A DNA stretch of 64,000 nucleotides, taken from the NCBI GenBank assembly GCA_016794465.1, contig JAEUKA010000040.1:1-64000 (forward strand), read 5' to 3'. The notes beneath the pieces are model-generated. The model had not been told where the DNA came from and made no database searches. It was given only the letters and a program-made list of their open reading frames with translations. Each line of letters starts with the position of its first letter. Position 1 is the stretch's first letter. The DNA is from Myxococcales bacterium (GTDB lineage Bacteria > Myxococcota_A > Polyangia > Palsa-1104 > JAEUJZ01). Shown here piece by piece: positions 18,982-28,204 of the stretch. Position numbers and translations under genes: made by a program.

Positions 18982-20472
18982 ATGGCCAACGAAAAGACCA
19001 CCGCCGAAGAAATCGTGTCCCGCCTTCTCTCTAGCATGCGCATCGAGCATACCGAGAACACCCACACTGCACTCATCAAGCCGGGTCTGGAGCCCGCAAA
19101 TGAACCAGAGAAGATCTCGGCTGAAGATCGCTTCCTCTCTGGACTGGCCGCGCTAGTGCTCAATGTCGACAGCAACAACGGACGGTTTGACAAGGGCAAG
19201 GTCCTCGAGACGGTCGCGATGATTGACAAGATCGTTCAGGACCAAGTGAACATCGTCCTGCACGATTCGACCTTTCAACAGTTTGAGAGTACCTGGCGCG
19301 GGCTCGAGGATCTGGCCAGCAACATCAACTTCAAAGCCGACATTGCGGTCGACGTTCTGGATGTCACCAAGGAAGAGCTGTTTGAGGACTTTGAGAACAA
19401 CTCCAGTGACATCTTCGGCGCTGCTCTGTTCGACAAGGTGTACGTTGCAGAGTACGACCAGTACGGTGGTCGTCCGTTCGGAATGATTCTCGGCAACTAC
19501 GAGTTCAAGCACACGCCGGGTGATCTGTTCTGGCTGCGCAGCATGGGCAAGGTTGCCAATGCCAGCCACTCGCCGTTCATCGCGGCTGCGCATCCCCAGT
19601 TCTTCGGTTGTCAGACTGCGGAAGAGGTCGAGTCGATCAAGAACATGGAAGGTCTGCTCAATCATCCCAAGTACGGAGCGTGGAACACCTTCCGGGACTC
19701 GGATGAGGCCTGCTACATCGGCCTGACCTTCCCACGCTTCATTCTGCGCAAGCCTTGGCATCCAGAAACCAATCCCGTTCCCAACATGAACTTTAAGGAG
19801 GAAGCCAACGGGGCCAGTGACAAGTATCTCTGGGGCAATGCGGCCTGGCTGTTCGCACGAAACTGCGCTCGCTCGTTCGCACAGAGTGGCTGGTGTCAGT
19901 ACATCCGTGGCCCCAAGGGAGGCGGCATCATCACCGGTCTGCCCGTCGATACGTTCAACGTACGCGGACAGGAGGAGATGAAAGTCCCCGTAGAAATTAC
20001 CATTCCGGACTATCGCGAGTTTGAATTTGCCAAGTGTGGCTTCGTGCCGCTCGTGTATCGCAAGTCAACTGCGGACGCGACCTTCTTTTCGGCTCAATCA
20101 GTCAAGCTCCCGCGCAAGCTCAAAGATCCCAAGGATGCTGAGAACGCGCAGCTTGTCTGCAACCTCTCCTATACCCTGTCTATCACCCGCATCGCCCACT
20201 ACGTCAAGAGCATCATGCGTGACAACATCGGCAGCACAGCGGATGGTCCCTATATCCAGAAGTCTCTGAACGGCTGGATTAGCAACTATGTGACCACGGC
20301 TGTGAATCCTGATGACTTGACGCTGCGCGCGTTCCCCTTCAAGGCAGCAGAGGTCAAGGTCGAGTCCAAACCAGGTCAAATCGGCTGGTACAAGTGCGAG
20401 ATCGCGGTGCTGCCACACCTCCAGTTTGAAGGTATGGACGTGGAGCTGCGCCTCGAGTCGCGGCTCGGCTAA
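18982..20472 (+). CDS. tssC: T6SS contractile sheath large subunit TssC
   Basis: A 496-residue protein, the usual length. It has the family's FQQFESTWRGLEDL, DVTKEELFEDF, FDKVYVAEYDQYGGRPFGM, MGKVANASHSPFIAAAHPQ and ARNCARSFAQSGWCQYIRG segments, and the C-terminal sheath domain (NIGSTADGPYIQKSLNGWI). It assembles with TssB. A GGGAGAAGAG site precedes the ATG. Codon use is strongly biased toward C- and G-ending codons, as in hcp, consistent with high expression. Confidence 0.95.
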   Translation: MANEKTTAEEIVSRLLSSMRIEHTENTHTALIKPGLEPANEPEKISAEDRFLSGLAALVLNVDSNNGRFDKGKVLETVAMIDKIVQDQVNIVLHDSTFQQFESTWRGLEDLASNINFKADIAVDVLDVTKEELFEDFENNSSDIFGAALFDKVYVAEYDQYGGRPFGMILGNYEFKHTPGDLFWLRSMGKVANASHSPFIAAAHPQFFGCQTAEEVESIKNMEGLLNHPKYGAWNTFRDSDEACYIGLTFPRFILRKPWHPETNPVPNMNFKEEANGASDKYLWGNAAWLFARNCARSFAQSGWCQYIRGPKGGGIITGLPVDTFNVRGQEEMKVPVEITIPDYREFEFAKCGFVPLVYRKSTADATFFSAQSVKLPRKLKDPKDAENAQLVCNLSYTLSITRIAHYVKSIMRDNIGSTADGPYIQKSLNGWISNYVTTAVNPDDLTLRAFPFKAAEVKVESKPGQIGWYKCEIAVLPHLQFEGMDVELRLESRLG

Positions 20473-20483
20473 TTTTGCAAGAT

Positions 20484-20508
20484 CGGACGGGAGTGAGAGC
20501 TCCCTCCG
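20484..20508 (+). other. RNA hairpin between tssC and hcp
   Basis: CGGA, a bulged C and GGGAG pair with CTCCC and TCCG around a TGAGAG loop. No T-tract follows. It may slow transcription or protect the hcp end of the transcript from nucleases. The function is inferred. Confidence 0.4.
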
Positions 20509-20589
20509 GTTGAGAAGTGGGAAAGCGATGAGACAAGCGCGGAGCGACGGAGAGAAAGCCGACGCGGACCGCCAGGGAGCATCTAAAAA

Positions 20590-21315
20590 ATGGCCATAGA
20601 ATTTGCCAAAGAATGTGACAAAGATCAGGGCTTTGACTTCAAGCAGGACGAGCACAAGACGTTCGGCTACATCAACACGCTGGTCATTGGTGATGTTGAG
20701 ATTGCGCCGGACATCAAGGTCGTGGAAGCAACCGCGAGCAGCGGCATCAAGATCAAAGCGGGCGGAGCAGGCGGCGGCAGCGGCGATGACAAAGGCAGCA
20801 CCGGCGTCTTCACCAAGCCAGTGGTCGCAGTCCTAAAGAGCGCTGCATGGAACACGCTGCCGACCGACACGATCAAGTTCGAGGGACTGATGTCTACCTC
20901 GAATATGCAGGTGATCTCGATGCTCACCATGCAGAGCCTTGCCAAGATCGTGATTCGATTCTCGTTTGTGATCTACGAGTATGATCCGGTGAAGCAGGTG
21001 TACTTCCCCTCATTCTGCTCGCGGGAAGGCTCGGTTCCGACCAACGCACCGCCGGCAGACTCAAAGGGACTGGACGGCTTTGGGACTGATCCCAATGCGA
21101 AGAACATCTACGGAATCCTTGGCAAGGATGGTCCCGATGGGGCGTTCCAGATCAAGGTTGATCCGAAGATCTCCGGTGACGCACCGCTGGGATTGAAGGT
21201 CCATGACTTCACGCTGCATGTGGCGCCACCGACGGCAAAGAACACGCAGCAGATCAAGATCCAGACCTCGGAAGGGAACAAGATCGTCAAGGGCTGGGGC
21301 CTGCCGCAAGGCTAA
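20590..21315 (+). CDS. hcp: Hcp-type T6SS tube protein, enlarged
   Basis: A 241-residue protein directly after tssC, where the tube protein is expected. The pattern is beta-rich with one helix: GYINTLVIGDVEIAPDIKVVEAT, then a Gly/Ser/Asp loop (KAGGAGGGSGDDKGSTG), AVLKSAAWNTLP, a hydrophobic helix (MQVISMLTMQSLAKIVIRF) and more strands. Canonical Hcp is about 160-170 residues; this is longer, closer to the IglC-like forms. It should stack as hexamers inside the TssB/C sheath and be secreted. The 117-bp gap before it and the gap after it both hold hairpins, and a GGGAG site lies upstream of the ATG. The exact subfamily is uncertain. Confidence 0.7.
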   Translation: MAIEFAKECDKDQGFDFKQDEHKTFGYINTLVIGDVEIAPDIKVVEATASSGIKIKAGGAGGGSGDDKGSTGVFTKPVVAVLKSAAWNTLPTDTIKFEGLMSTSNMQVISMLTMQSLAKIVIRFSFVIYEYDPVKQVYFPSFCSREGSVPTNAPPADSKGLDGFGTDPNAKNIYGILGKDGPDGAFQIKVDPKISGDAPLGLKVHDFTLHVAPPTAKNTQQIKIQTSEGNKIVKGWGLPQG

Positions 21316-21338
21316 CAACATAGGGAGCGGCCCTGCTG

Positions 21339-21357
21339 CTCCTGCCTTGTGCAGGAG
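21339..21357 (+). terminator. Hairpin downstream of hcp, possible partial terminator
   Basis: CTCCTGC and GCAGGAG form a perfect 7-bp stem with a 5-base loop 24 bp after the hcp stop. Flanking GAGC and GCTC can extend it. No T-tract follows, so it is more likely an attenuator or an mRNA-end stabiliser than a full terminator, since tssK continues on the same strand. Confidence 0.45.
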
Positions 21358-21470
21358 GGCTCACACCTTAGGAAGGAGTGGGCCCTCCTGCCATTGCGAC
21401 GCTACCGTCAAGCCGATGTACTAGCTCCGTTTGCAGTGCTGTAAGGACGGATGCTCTGGGAGGGGGGAGG

Positions 21471-22727
21471 ATGGACAACCTGAAGCTAGCACGCATCAAG
21501 TGGTTTCTCGGACAGACACTCCTGCCCGAGCAGTTCGTCAGCCAAGAACAAGCCCTCACTGCTGAGGCCGACCTTCGCACTCGCCTCCACGGACTCCCAA
21601 GCTTTGGGATCGGTCCACTGAAGTGGAATGAGAAACTCCTGGAAGAGGGAGTGCTAGCAATCTCGGCTTTAACCGCTGTCATACCTACCGACGGAAACGG
21701 ACAGCTCCTCATCGACATTCCTGGGAATGCGGTGGTGCAGCCTCTGTCTCTCAAAGCAAGCGGCGCGACGCGCGTCTCGGTATACCTACATATTCTGGAA
21801 CAGACCACGGATGCCACGGGGGTTCGCATGTATGAAAGCGATCCCAAAGTGGTGCAGAGAGTCATGTTCCGTGCACTCCTGTCGATCGAAAAAGACATCG
21901 ATCGATCCATTGCCATGATCAAGCTGGCCGAGCTGCAAAAGGAAGCGACCGGGGGCTGGTCCCTGTTGTCCGACTATCTGCCACCGCTGCTGCAGATCGG
22001 CGCGAGTCCATTTTTGCAAAAGGAACTGGCGCTGCTGCTGGAACGACTGGAGACGCTGGAGCCGCGTCTCATCGCGCAGCTGCAAGACACCTTCCTTCGT
22101 CCAGACCGACTGGCAGTGACCCGGCGAACGCTCGCCGAGCTGCAGGAAGCGCTGTCTCTGCTCGCGGATCTTCGGCACGGAGTACATCGTCACCCGTTCC
22201 ATCTGTTTGATGCGCTGCGGCGCTTCTATCTGCTGCTCTGCTGCTATCACGAGGTGCTGCCAGAGCAGTCTGCGCAGCCCTACCTACACGACTCCTTGGC
22301 CCAGAGTCTGGGACAGCTGCTGTCACGGATCTCTCATCGCGCCCAGATGTTCAGTCTGCAGTCGAGTCATCTCAAGTTCGTGAAGATGAACGGACTGTTC
22401 CGGCTCAACGCCCTGCCGGAAGAGATGCGTACTGCCACCGAGGTCTATCTGCTCATCCAGCGGCCGAGCGTGCATGACCGCGTGAACATTGATGAGATCA
22501 AGCTGGCCTGTACTTCACGACTGGCGCTGGTGCATCGGCTGGTGCTCAAGGGAGTGCCTTTCCGGCTCCTGGAGCGGGTTCACTTTCAGCACTCCTTTGG
22601 TCCGGAGATGGACTTCTATCAGCTCACCTTGAACGAAGAGTGGCAGCATATCCTTCGCGAGGGAGCCGTCGCATTCTATCAGCCACCGTCGCTGGAAAAG
22701 GTCAACGCCTACCTCTTCTGGAGATAG
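21471..22727 (+). CDS. tssK: T6SS baseplate protein TssK
   Basis: A 418-residue protein with TssK/ImpJ/VasE features: KIKWFLGQ-type start (ARIKWFLGQTLLPEQFVSQE), the GPLKWNEKLLEEGVLAI shoulder region, VYLHILEQT, and a C-terminal receptor-binding-protein-like domain (LACTSRLALVHRLVLKGVPF, FYQLTLNEEWQHIL). TssK links the baseplate to the TssM/L membrane complex. The ATG at 21471 has a very strong GGGAGGGGGGAGG ribosome site. tssE follows after 6 bp. Confidence 0.85.
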   Translation: MDNLKLARIKWFLGQTLLPEQFVSQEQALTAEADLRTRLHGLPSFGIGPLKWNEKLLEEGVLAISALTAVIPTDGNGQLLIDIPGNAVVQPLSLKASGATRVSVYLHILEQTTDATGVRMYESDPKVVQRVMFRALLSIEKDIDRSIAMIKLAELQKEATGGWSLLSDYLPPLLQIGASPFLQKELALLLERLETLEPRLIAQLQDTFLRPDRLAVTRRTLAELQEALSLLADLRHGVHRHPFHLFDALRRFYLLLCCYHEVLPEQSAQPYLHDSLAQSLGQLLSRISHRAQMFSLQSSHLKFVKMNGLFRLNALPEEMRTATEVYLLIQRPSVHDRVNIDEIKLACTSRLALVHRLVLKGVPFRLLERVHFQHSFGPEMDFYQLTLNEEWQHILREGAVAFYQPPSLEKVNAYLFWR

Positions 22728-22733
22728 TAGTAC

Positions 22734-23120
22734 GTGGGCTTCTTCAACCGATTCCGCGAACTTCCGCTCGGCAACTCCGAGCTGGAAAGCGTGCAGGAGA
22801 ACCTTCACTACCTGCTGAACGCCCGGGAAGGATACGGCTCTGTGATTCGTGACTATGGCATTGGGAACTATTACGCCCAACCAGATACGATCCATGCCGT
22901 GCGGGCGCTGCTTCGGGAAGTCCTAGACGATATCGCTCGCTACGAGCCCCGGCTCAAGGTGCTGTCGCTGGAAACGAAAGGTCGCGACAGCAACATGAAG
23001 CTGCACCTTGAATTGATTGGACTTATTGGTGGCGCACGTTACCTGTTTAAACTAAGCTTCGATCAGATATACAATCACTTTTCGGTAGATTCTGCGCATG
23101 ACCTCAGAACTATGGAATGA
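22734..23120 (+). CDS. tssE: T6SS baseplate protein TssE (gp25-like)
   Basis: A 128-residue protein with a GTG start. It has the gp25/TssE layout: ESVQENLHYLLNAREGYGSV, RDYGIGNYYA, then DDIARYEPRLKVLSLE, which holds the family's ExR-like core region as YEPRL. It initiates sheath assembly on the baseplate. The last 23 bp overlap the start of the VgrG-base gene (ATG at 23098), suggesting coupled translation. Confidence 0.85.
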   Translation: MGFFNRFRELPLGNSELESVQENLHYLLNAREGYGSVIRDYGIGNYYAQPDTIHAVRALLREVLDDIARYEPRLKVLSLETKGRDSNMKLHLELIGLIGGARYLFKLSFDQIYNHFSVDSAHDLRTME

Positions 23121-24795
23121 GTTTTTGAATAAGTCGCCGACATTCAACGAGAAATTGGATGTCACCCTGGAACTTACCATTGATGGCAAGGTCATCAAGG
23201 TCTGGGGAGCCAATGTCAAAAACCTGGAACTTGAGCTACTTAGCCATGGCTTCAGTGGCTGCCTGGACTTCTGGGTCAACGACGACGTTGACATGGATGG
23301 CGACAGCGAAGATCTCCTCAAGGAGCCGTTTCTGACGAACAAGCTCGTCGAGGTGAAGCTAGAGATCTTCGTCCTTCGCCCCGACCGCAATGATGTCGAA
23401 CGGGACCCCGATCCGCTGCGATTGCGCGGATTTGTGATTGAAAAGTATCTATACGAGCAAGCCAATCGTCGTGGCAACAAATCACCTATCGTAGCCAGGC
23501 GCTATGGCATCCGCTTTTGTGATGCCGCTCGATTTTATTGGGCACAGCACTTCCCATGTGAGCTGTACACCAAGAAGTCGATGAAGGATGTACTGGACGC
23601 CCACAAAGGCGAAAAGATTTCACTGATTTACAACAGCACTGTTCTATCTGCACAAAAACCGTTGATTTACATCGGACTGGAGCGTGATCGCGTAACCCCA
23701 GCCAGCTTCTACGATTTCTTTATTTGGTATATTGAAACCCACAATTTGGTGTTTCACTACGACTATACGGAAAACAAGTACACCATCGAGGACGCCAAGC
23801 CGGAGACGGGAGAGCCGGTGGTGATGGACTTTGAGGATGCGTTCCATTTCCTCCAGCGACTCCCAGATGTGCCACGCTGGAAGCCACGCATTCTGAACAG
23901 TTACACAGAGTCTCCTGCCACCCAACCGGTAAACAACGAGCTGGTCGCGGCCCCTCTGTCCCAGGACTTCCTGGTGCGGACTTCTCTGTCCGGACAGGTC
24001 GATGCCCGTGTCACCTTAGAGACGGCGCGCCTGCTGATGCCGAGTCCGGAAGTGCATCTGCTCTGTGACCGGTATCCCGCGCGAATGATCCTGCCTTGGG
24101 ATCTGATTGACCTTACCAAAGACAAGCAGTGGGAGCTGGCTGCGATCGCGGTTCCTGCCGTTGCAATGAAAAAAAAGTGCCGCTGCTTTCGCGTCTACCT
24201 CATCGCGCGTGGACATGACCAGGGACAGGGACGCCGCGAGATTGGATCGCTAAGCGAGTTTGCGCTGCAGCTGCAGTTCGAGTTCGAGCCGATCGATGAC
24301 AAGCTGGTGCGGCTGCCTCCGTTTGTGATTCCCACCTATCCCAGTGTGGTCGAAGGAAAGATCGTCAGTACCATCGGCGCCGACGATGAAGAGACGTACG
24401 ACATCGAGACGGATGCCAACACCAACTTGGACTCCTACAAGGTCAAGGTACCGCTGTGGGCCGACCAGATTGTGCAGGCTCCGTTTGAGCCGCTGCGGAT
24501 GAGTGGTCACTTCTACTTCCCGGCCTATAAAAACGAGCGCGTGCTGCTGGCGCTCGATCTGTATACGGCGCGGATTGTCGGATTCCTAGACTGGCGCGTG
24601 GAAGGAAGGCTGCCGAAGGAAGGGCAAGGGAATCATCTGCTCACTGGCAAAAAACCACTCTCTTCGACCTCGATCAGTCACGTCTACGTCGACGAGAAGC
24701 CAGTATTTACGATCATTCGCAAACACGAAAAGGATCACCAGACGATTCAGGCCAAGGAGGGATACCTCCTCATCGAAGTGAAAGAGGAGAAGTAG
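23098..24795 (+). CDS. VgrG-like spike base protein (gp27-like domains) lacking the needle
   Basis: A 565-residue protein. The first part has the VgrG/gp27 style: LDVTLELTIDGKVIKVWGANV, GFSGCLDFWV, LRLRGFVIEKYLYEQ, RRYGIRFCDAARFYWAQHF, and SFYDFFIWYIETHNLVFHYDY. The C-terminal part (VVEGKIVSTIGADDEETYDIETD ... MSGHFYFPAYKNERVLLALDLYTARIVGF) looks like the OB-fold (gp5-N) region. There is no repetitive beta-helix needle; that part is the next gene, 4 bp downstream. It should form the trimeric spike base above the Hcp tube. The sequence is diverged, so this rests on pattern and order. Confidence 0.75.
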   Translation: MTSELWNEFLNKSPTFNEKLDVTLELTIDGKVIKVWGANVKNLELELLSHGFSGCLDFWVNDDVDMDGDSEDLLKEPFLTNKLVEVKLEIFVLRPDRNDVERDPDPLRLRGFVIEKYLYEQANRRGNKSPIVARRYGIRFCDAARFYWAQHFPCELYTKKSMKDVLDAHKGEKISLIYNSTVLSAQKPLIYIGLERDRVTPASFYDFFIWYIETHNLVFHYDYTENKYTIEDAKPETGEPVVMDFEDAFHFLQRLPDVPRWKPRILNSYTESPATQPVNNELVAAPLSQDFLVRTSLSGQVDARVTLETARLLMPSPEVHLLCDRYPARMILPWDLIDLTKDKQWELAAIAVPAVAMKKKCRCFRVYLIARGHDQGQGRREIGSLSEFALQLQFEFEPIDDKLVRLPPFVIPTYPSVVEGKIVSTIGADDEETYDIETDANTNLDSYKVKVPLWADQIVQAPFEPLRMSGHFYFPAYKNERVLLALDLYTARIVGFLDWRVEGRLPKEGQGNHLLTGKKPLSSTSISHVYVDEKPVFTIIRKHEKDHQTIQAKEGYLLIEVKEEK

Positions 24796-24799
24796 TCCC

Positions 24800-25393
24800 A
24801 TGGGCACGCTGGTTTGTCGGATCGAACTAGACAAGATGACCGGTGCCAAGGTCACGATCGAGAATGCCGATGGCAAGATTACCCAGACCATTCACATGGA
24901 TGGGACCAAGATCACGACCAAGGTCCAGGGCGAAAAAGACACCAGCACGATCGAACAGATCGCAGACACGATCACGGTCACGGTCAAAAACTTCAACGTC
25001 CACGCGGAGAAAGTGACGATCAAGTCGAGCAAGCAGTCGGTGTGGGAGAGCGGGGACACTCTCGACGTGAAGAGCGCAAAAGCGATGACCATCAAGAGCG
25101 ATGCCACGCAAGCTCTGGAAGCGACCCAGGACGCTTCCTACAAGGGCATGAACATCGCCATCAAAGCGCAGACTGATCTCAAAGGAGACGCAATCAACAT
25201 CACGCTCAAAGGAACTGCTGCGCTGAAAGCAGAAGCACCGCAGCTGGCCCTGAAGGGGTCCGCGTCCGCAAAACTTCAGGGAGCCATGATCGAGGTGAAG
25301 GCCGATGCAATGCTGACTGCAGAGTCATCGGGAATGACTACGCTCAAGGGGTCTTTGACCAGTGTGGAAGGTTCGCTCGTTAAGCTTGGGTAG
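24800..25393 (+). CDS. Separate VgrG-type beta-helix spike protein
   Basis: A 197-residue protein made of short repeating strands: AKVTIENADGKITQTIH, DTITVTVKNFNVHAEKVTIKS, AMTIKSDA, LKGDAINITLKGTAALKAEAPQ and KLQGAMIEVKADAML. This is the periodic pattern of the gp5/VgrG C-terminal triple beta-helix. In most T6SS it is fused to the gp27/gp5-N part; here it is a stand-alone ORF directly after the base. Francisella VgrG is also short and needle-only. The tip is expected to carry the PAAR-like protein encoded at 33240. Confidence 0.78.
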   Translation: MGTLVCRIELDKMTGAKVTIENADGKITQTIHMDGTKITTKVQGEKDTSTIEQIADTITVTVKNFNVHAEKVTIKSSKQSVWESGDTLDVKSAKAMTIKSDATQALEATQDASYKGMNIAIKAQTDLKGDAINITLKGTAALKAEAPQLALKGSASAKLQGAMIEVKADAMLTAESSGMTTLKGSLTSVEGSLVKLG

Positions 25394-25402
25394 GGGGCTT
25401 GG

Positions 25403-27055
25403 ATGGGGCGCGACATCTTAGAAAAGCACTTGGTTGCTGAGCTCAAGACGCTGGAGGACTTTCGGCAGCGCCATGGGCAGCGCCATCCGCAAGGAAGGGT
25501 CGAGCGCGAAGATCCCGATGTCCGTCGCCTGATCGAAGCACTGGGCTTCTTCTCTGTCCGCACCCGACTGGCGACGATGCGCAACCTGCAAGCGACGTGG
25601 CGGCGGCTGTTCGGAAACTACTTTGGCTATCTGCTCGATCCTCTTCCTTGTCGTCTGCTCGTACAGGCCCAAGTGACTCCACGCATGGTGGAAACGACGA
25701 TCTTGGATGCGGGCACCGAGCTGCGGGTCGCCACGCAGAGCGGACAGATTGGTCACTTTCGGACCACCAGTGAGCTGCGGATTGTTCCCGTCACCATGGA
25801 GTCTCTGCAGCTGGTGCCGATTCGCGGTGGAACCCGGCTGGTGCTCAACCTCCGCTCGCGCTTTCCCCGTACCGATGCCGTAGGAATGATGCGCCTGCTG
25901 ATTCAGTACATCGATAGCTACGAAGCAGCCTTGCGCATCCACTATCAACTGCGAGCTCACACGCGCAGAGCCTTTGCAGTGTACGAAGATGTGGTCACCG
26001 ACTCCAGCGACGGTCCGGACTGCCAGCTTAGCTTCGGCTCGGTGTTTCCAGAGCCACGTCAACCGGACACGCGGAATCCGCTGCTCAAAGTCCGATCGAT
26101 GTTTCACTTTCCGGAAGAGGAGCTGTTTGTAAACCTCGACGTACCACGCAGCCGCAAGCCGTGGAGTCGAGTTGCACTCTGTCTGGATCTGGATGATGAC
26201 TGGCCACGTGATCCGCAGCCTACCGCCGACATGTTCCAGCTGTTTGCGGTGCCCGCAGAGAATCTCCGCAAAGAGAGCAGTGAGCCGATCTTCTGCGACG
26301 GGACTCAAGAGGCGTACGCGATTCGCCATCACAATCCCTCTGCCGGATTTTCCCTACAGTCTGCATTGGGAGTGTATCGAATTGATCCCGAAGGACTGAC
26401 TCCGCTGGAGCCGGGAATCCTGCACAGCAGCGACTCAGCGCTCTCCTATGAAGTGGAGGAGAGAGTCGATGATCTGCACAACGGACTGTTCTTGATTGTA
26501 CGAATGCCTGAAGCCCTCCTGAAGCCCGTGAAGCTGGTTCTGGAGGGACTGTGGCATCAGCCAGGATTCGCTCGTGAAGCGGTAGGAAAGCTGCGCATCA
26601 CGCTTCCCAATCGCAGCCAAGATGGCTTTCAGTTTCAGCCTATCTCCGACGTTAGAGCCCATGCCGCAAGTGCTCTGGGTCAGGACTCGATGGCGCTGCT
26701 GCGTCTGCTGGCCATGCGCATGAAGTCTGTGCTCAATGCGCGTGAGCTGGGGCAGCTGCTGGCCGTGCTAGGAACCCTAAGTGACTCGCCATTTCGCGAT
26801 ATGGCCGCGCGAATCAAAGGTCTGTCGGTCGAGCTGGCACCGGACAGCGCGCTGCGTGGATCGGGACTCCGCCACGTATATCGGCTGACGTTTGATCGTT
26901 TTGATCCCGATGAAGAGTCGCTGGTCTGGACATTTTTGCAGCAGATCACCGCTCTGCTTGATGCTTGGAATTCCGATGCCACCGTCGAACTTCAGGTTGA
27001 TGCAGGAGGCTGTAAGTTCAAGCTGCCGCATCATCCAGGAGGAGTGGTCCAATGA
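25403..27055 (+). CDS. tssF: T6SS baseplate protein TssF
   Basis: A 550-residue protein with TssF/ImpG/VasA features: an N-terminal DPDVRRLIEALGFFSVR helix region, PCRLLVQAQVTPRMVETTILDAGTELR-type start of the first beta domain, FRTTSELRIVPVTMESLQL, LVLNLRSRF, and an FHFPEEELFVNLD segment before the C-terminal domain. It forms the baseplate wedge with TssE/G/K. It overlaps tssL by 4 bp (ATGA), so the two are coupled. Confidence 0.85.
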   Translation: MGRDILEKHLVAELKTLEDFRQRHGQRHPQGRVEREDPDVRRLIEALGFFSVRTRLATMRNLQATWRRLFGNYFGYLLDPLPCRLLVQAQVTPRMVETTILDAGTELRVATQSGQIGHFRTTSELRIVPVTMESLQLVPIRGGTRLVLNLRSRFPRTDAVGMMRLLIQYIDSYEAALRIHYQLRAHTRRAFAVYEDVVTDSSDGPDCQLSFGSVFPEPRQPDTRNPLLKVRSMFHFPEEELFVNLDVPRSRKPWSRVALCLDLDDDWPRDPQPTADMFQLFAVPAENLRKESSEPIFCDGTQEAYAIRHHNPSAGFSLQSALGVYRIDPEGLTPLEPGILHSSDSALSYEVEERVDDLHNGLFLIVRMPEALLKPVKLVLEGLWHQPGFAREAVGKLRITLPNRSQDGFQFQPISDVRAHAASALGQDSMALLRLLAMRMKSVLNARELGQLLAVLGTLSDSPFRDMAARIKGLSVELAPDSALRGSGLRHVYRLTFDRFDPDEESLVWTFLQQITALLDAWNSDATVELQVDAGGCKFKLPHHPGGVVQ

Positions 27056-27729
27056 TGACTGTCGAGCTGTGGAACGTCATCGTTTCCGCCGGAACAGAGG
27101 TCCGGAGACTGCTCGATCGTGCCCTGCCCCAGACCTACGTGGCGGCGACTTCGCAGGAAGCAACGATGATGCTCAATGCAGGAACCGATGTGATCGGAAT
27201 CCTGCGGACAGAGCTGCGGCGCTATCTGGACGATCTCAAGAATACCTTCCAGCGCATCCTTCCCGAGAAGGAAGCCGGCATGGTGCTCTATCCACTGGTG
27301 CTGCACTTTGATGAAATGGTGACACGTCGACTGTCCACCGCCGAACAGACTCAGTGGCCGCTGCTGCAAAAAGAGCTGTTCGATATGAATGATGGTGGTG
27401 ATGTGTTCTTCGAGTTTGTAGAGGAACGGCTCAAGAAAGCGTCCAGTCCACCGCTGGTCTTCACCGTGCTCTACTACTGTCTCAGCGACGGCTTCATCGG
27501 CAAGTTTGGACAGGACCCGGCCAAAGCAGCAGCCTTTAAGAAGCGCCTTGCTGAGCGCATTCCGCTGCCGGAAATGCCAGGCAAACAGAAGCGCAAGCGG
27601 CGCAGAGGTGATGACGAAGATCTCGTTCCACTGCCAAACAAAGTCATGCACCCGGCGATCTATTACGTGGCGACCCTGGGTGTTCTGGTGCTTCTGTTTT
27701 GGCTGATTGTTTCGATGACCAATCTCTAG
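27052..27729 (+). CDS. tssL: T6SS inner-membrane protein TssL (DotU/IcmH type)
   Basis: A 225-residue protein with a cytoplasmic helical domain (DVIGILRTELRRYLDDLKNTF, MVLYPLVLHFDEMVTRRL, QWPLLQKELFDMNDGGDVFFEFVEERL) and a single C-terminal membrane helix (AIYYVATLGVLVLLFWLIV), the usual TssL topology. It lacks a peptidoglycan-binding OmpA domain. A basic stretch (KQKRKRRRGDDED) precedes the membrane helix. It works with TssM and TssJ in the membrane complex. Confidence 0.85.
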   Translation: MMTVELWNVIVSAGTEVRRLLDRALPQTYVAATSQEATMMLNAGTDVIGILRTELRRYLDDLKNTFQRILPEKEAGMVLYPLVLHFDEMVTRRLSTAEQTQWPLLQKELFDMNDGGDVFFEFVEERLKKASSPPLVFTVLYYCLSDGFIGKFGQDPAKAAAFKKRLAERIPLPEMPGKQKRKRRRGDDEDLVPLPNKVMHPAIYYVATLGVLVLLFWLIVSMTNL

Positions 27730-27745
27730 CACTGGGGGCACCGGA

Positions 27746-28201
27746 ATGTTTGAGCTAGACGATGGCCTAGAAGAACTTCAAGAAGCCGCAGGCGAGTTTG
27801 TCGAGGAGGAATCCGAGGACGCAGCCGGAGAGGCGTTTGACGAGTTCGACTCTGAAAACCTGCTCGCCCACTGGAACAGCAAGGAACAAGGCGAGTCCCT
27901 GGAGCTGGTAGGAATCGCTCCCCCAGCGCCGGCAAAGCCGGTTCTCGCGGGACCATCGATCAAGGTCATCCTGACCCAGCTACAGAGTCAGGTGCGCAGT
28001 CTGTTTGGCGAAAAGGCAGAGCTCCTAGAAGTTCCGATGGAGGAAGTACGCTCGACGCTGCGGCAGCTGTTCCCACCGCCCTCGCGACCGCGTCTTAGCG
28101 AAGATGATCACAACGCACTGCAAAAGAAGCTGCATCAGACACTGAACCGGGTCGAGGACATCATGGACTCCCTGGTGATAGCTACGCAGGCAGGAGCTTA
28201 A
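27746..28201 (+). CDS. Unknown protein encoded between tssL and tssM
   Basis: A 151-residue protein with a strongly acidic N-terminus (about residues 1-45, many Glu/Asp), a Pro/Ala hinge (IAPPAPAKPVLAGP) and a helical C-terminus (SIKVILTQLQSQVRSLFG, HNALQKKLHQTLNRVEDIMDSLV). There is no signal or membrane helix. I do not recognise the family. Its place 16 bp after tssL and 3 bp before tssM points to a T6SS role, perhaps as an accessory to the membrane complex. Confidence 0.7.
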   Translation: MFELDDGLEELQEAAGEFVEEESEDAAGEAFDEFDSENLLAHWNSKEQGESLELVGIAPPAPAKPVLAGPSIKVILTQLQSQVRSLFGEKAELLEVPMEEVRSTLRQLFPPPSRPRLSEDDHNALQKKLHQTLNRVEDIMDSLVIATQAGA

Positions 28202-28204
28202 CGA

